From an uncultured Clostridium sp. (lineage in GTDB: Bacteria; Cyanobacteriota; Vampirovibrionia; Gastranaerophilales; Gastranaerophilaceae), in assembly GCA_958449715.1 (NCBI GenBank), contig CAUDIU010000083.1, forward strand, positions 1 to 6,998: a stretch of DNA of 6,998 nucleotides. Direction: 5' to 3'. Positions 5,860-6,998 of the stretch are shown one piece after another. Position 1 is the first letter of the stretch. Every line of letters begins with the position of its first letter. The position numbers were made by a program, and so were the translations under genes. The notes under the pieces were generated by a model. The model saw only the letters and a program-made list of their open reading frames with translations, did no database searches and was not told the DNA's origin.

Positions 5860-6475
5860 CAAACTTATAATATTTTTTACTGGCTGGAGTTTTGATTATA
5901 AGCCTTTTGAATTTCTTAACTGCGAGGATTTTGATGTTTTAATAATTTATGATTACAACGATTTAGAACTTCCTCAAATTCCAGAATATAAGGAATACTT
6001 CTTAATAAGTTGGTCAATGGGCGTATACACATCATACCTTTTGAAAGATAAACTTCCAAAATTCACAAAAAAAATCGCAATCAACGGGACACCTTTCCCT
6101 GTTAATGAAGAATATGGAATTCCTCTAAAACCTTTTATCCTAACACTAAGACACGCAAAAACAGGCTTAGAAGGGAAATTCTATCAAAATATCTTTAATT
6201 CGGAAGAAGAATATGCTCGATATACTAAAACACAGGTTGAAAGAACTATCGAAAATAGGGTATCAGAACTAAACACTCTATACTCTAAAATCAAATCAAC
6301 AGAGATTTCATACCAAAATTATTTTGATACTGCAATTATAAGCAACAATGATAAAATTATACCAACAAAAAATCAAATAAATTTCTGGGAGGGAAAAACT
6401 GAAATAAAAACTGTTGAAAGCGGCCATTTTCTTTACTATAATTTTACCAGCTGGAATGAAATATTATGCAAATAA
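5825..6475 (+). CDS. bioG: Pimeloyl-ACP methyl ester esterase, BioG (DUF452)
   Basis: Alpha/beta-hydrolase-type esterase that removes the methyl group from pimeloyl-ACP methyl ester, stopping chain elongation and freeing pimeloyl-ACP for BioF. It replaces BioH in organisms that lack it. The 216-residue length matches BioG. Key features are FFTGWSFD at 17-24 (the BioG F-x-G-W signature), IIYDYNDL at 40-47, the nucleophile elbow SWSMG at 62-66 with Ser64, INGTP at 86-90, a likely acid D176 in SNNDKIIP, and a likely catalytic His201 in SGHF. The elbow begins with Ser rather than Gly, in keeping with the A-W-S-M-G type of BioG and unlike the G-x-S-x-G of BioH. It overlaps bioF by 35 bases and bioC by 10, suggesting translational coupling. 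It has no signal peptide and should be cytosolic. The catalytic residues are inferred by position and were not aligned here. Confidence 0.92.
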   Translation: MQSHWLNKQNNNKLIIFFTGWSFDYKPFEFLNCEDFDVLIIYDYNDLELPQIPEYKEYFLISWSMGVYTSYLLKDKLPKFTKKIAINGTPFPVNEEYGIPLKPFILTLRHAKTGLEGKFYQNIFNSEEEYARYTKTQVERTIENRVSELNTLYSKIKSTEISYQNYFDTAIISNNDKIIPTKNQINFWEGKTEIKTVESGHFLYYNFTSWNEILCK

Positions 6476-6998
6476 ATCCGAAATTAATTAAAACACAATT
6501 TGAAAAAAGTCTAGATACATACAATCAAAATGCACTAGTTCAAAAAATAATGGCAGAAAAGTTGGTTGAAGAACTATCAAAAATAAAAAAAGAGTTCACA
6601 AATATCTTAGAACTAGGTAGTGGTGCAGGACTTTTAACAAAAGAGTTAGTAAAAAAAATAAAATTTCAAACATATTCTGCCAACGATTTAGTTGAAAAAT
6701 CAAAAACTTTTGTTAATGATATTATTCCAAATGCTAATTTTTATTGTGGTAACGCACAAAAAATTAAACCTACAAAAAAAATGGATTTAATAATTTCAAA
6801 CGCAATGTTCCAATGGTTTAATGACTTAGATAAAATAAGTTTAATTTACAAAAATATTCTAAATTCTGATGGAATATTAGCATTTTCAACTTTTTCAAAA
6901 GAAAATTTTAAAGAAATTAAAAATTTAACAGGTCTATCTCTTGAATATAAATCACTAGATGAAATAACAAAAATATTTGAGAAAAACTATAAAATATT
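6466..6998 (+). CDS. bioC: Malonyl-ACP O-methyltransferase, BioC (3' end beyond window)
   Basis: SAM-dependent methyltransferase that methylates the free carboxyl of malonyl-ACP (or malonyl-CoA). This disguises it so that fatty-acid synthesis can extend it to pimeloyl-ACP methyl ester, the first step of biotin synthesis. The frame stays open for 177 codons to the window edge; BioC is usually about 250 residues, so roughly the last 70 are missing. Features are the BioC N-terminal pattern FEKSLDTYNQNALVQKIMA at 12-30, SAM motif I ILELGSGAGLLT at 47-58, an acidic residue after the second strand (D74), a motif-II region DLIISNAMFQWFND at 107-120 with the family's Gln-Trp, FSTFSKENFKEI at 140-151, and LTGLSLEYKSLDEI at 154-167. 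The last two blocks are specific to BioC among methyltransferases. The ATG overlaps the bioG stop by 10 bases; GGAA at 6453-6456 is only a weak ribosome site, so coupling to bioG translation is likely. Confidence 0.93.
   Translation, partial: MQINPKLIKTQFEKSLDTYNQNALVQKIMAEKLVEELSKIKKEFTNILELGSGAGLLTKELVKKIKFQTYSANDLVEKSKTFVNDIIPNANFYCGNAQKIKPTKKMDLIISNAMFQWFNDLDKISLIYKNILNSDGILAFSTFSKENFKEIKNLTGLSLEYKSLDEITKIFEKNYKI

Overview
The window is an AT-rich bacterial segment with tightly packed genes, short intergenic gaps and standard-code ORFs. The best guess for the organism is a gut-type Vampirovibrionia/Melainabacteria member (Gastranaerophilales-like). The clue is the class III prepilin signature GFTLAEVLITIGIIGVV, joined to a C-terminal D-V-N-x(4)-P-N-Q-x-G-R-D-I-F-A-F block, a combination I associate with that lineage's many pilin-like proteins. 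This placement is inferred from protein style, not from a marker phylogeny.

Layout, left to right. (1) Positions 1-1482 form a + strand unit: a recognisable sigma70-type promoter, an unrecognised 84-residue protein, and pilT, the type IV pilus retraction ATPase. pilT follows the small gene after 5 bases and its Shine-Dalgarno lies inside the end of that gene. A strong intrinsic terminator closes the unit. (2) Positions 1485-3138 hold a monocistronic lysS (class II lysyl-tRNA synthetase) with its own candidate promoter and a terminator that should work in both directions. (3) Positions 3163-4717 on the - strand carry two tandem paralogous type IV pilin-like genes that converge on lysS. They share an N-terminal prepilin helix, four cysteines and a possible metal-binding loop, but differ in the +1 residue, the +22 proline and an extra cysteine pair. 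(4) Positions 4732-6998 on the + strand, divergent from the pilins, hold a biotin gene cluster: bioF, bioG and bioC. The genes overlap by 35 and 10 bases, and bioC runs off the right edge.

How the genes fit together. BioC methylates malonyl-ACP so that fatty-acid synthesis can build a pimeloyl chain. BioG removes the methyl ester to give pimeloyl-ACP. BioF condenses that with L-alanine to give 8-amino-7-oxononanoate (KAPA). The window therefore covers the early pimelate half of biotin synthesis plus the first ring-assembly step; bioA, bioD and bioB are not in view and may lie downstream. PilT and the two pilin-like proteins suggest type IV pilus or related surface-filament functions, although the pilins lie in a separate transcription unit on the opposite strand from pilT.

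I see no mobile element, CRISPR array, tRNA or rRNA gene, or clear riboswitch, and nothing that demands a wholly new system. The most interesting points are the bioF-bioG-bioC overlaps, the compact BioF, the divergence of the two pilins, and the uncertain start and very tight spacing at the pilin/bioF divergent junction.
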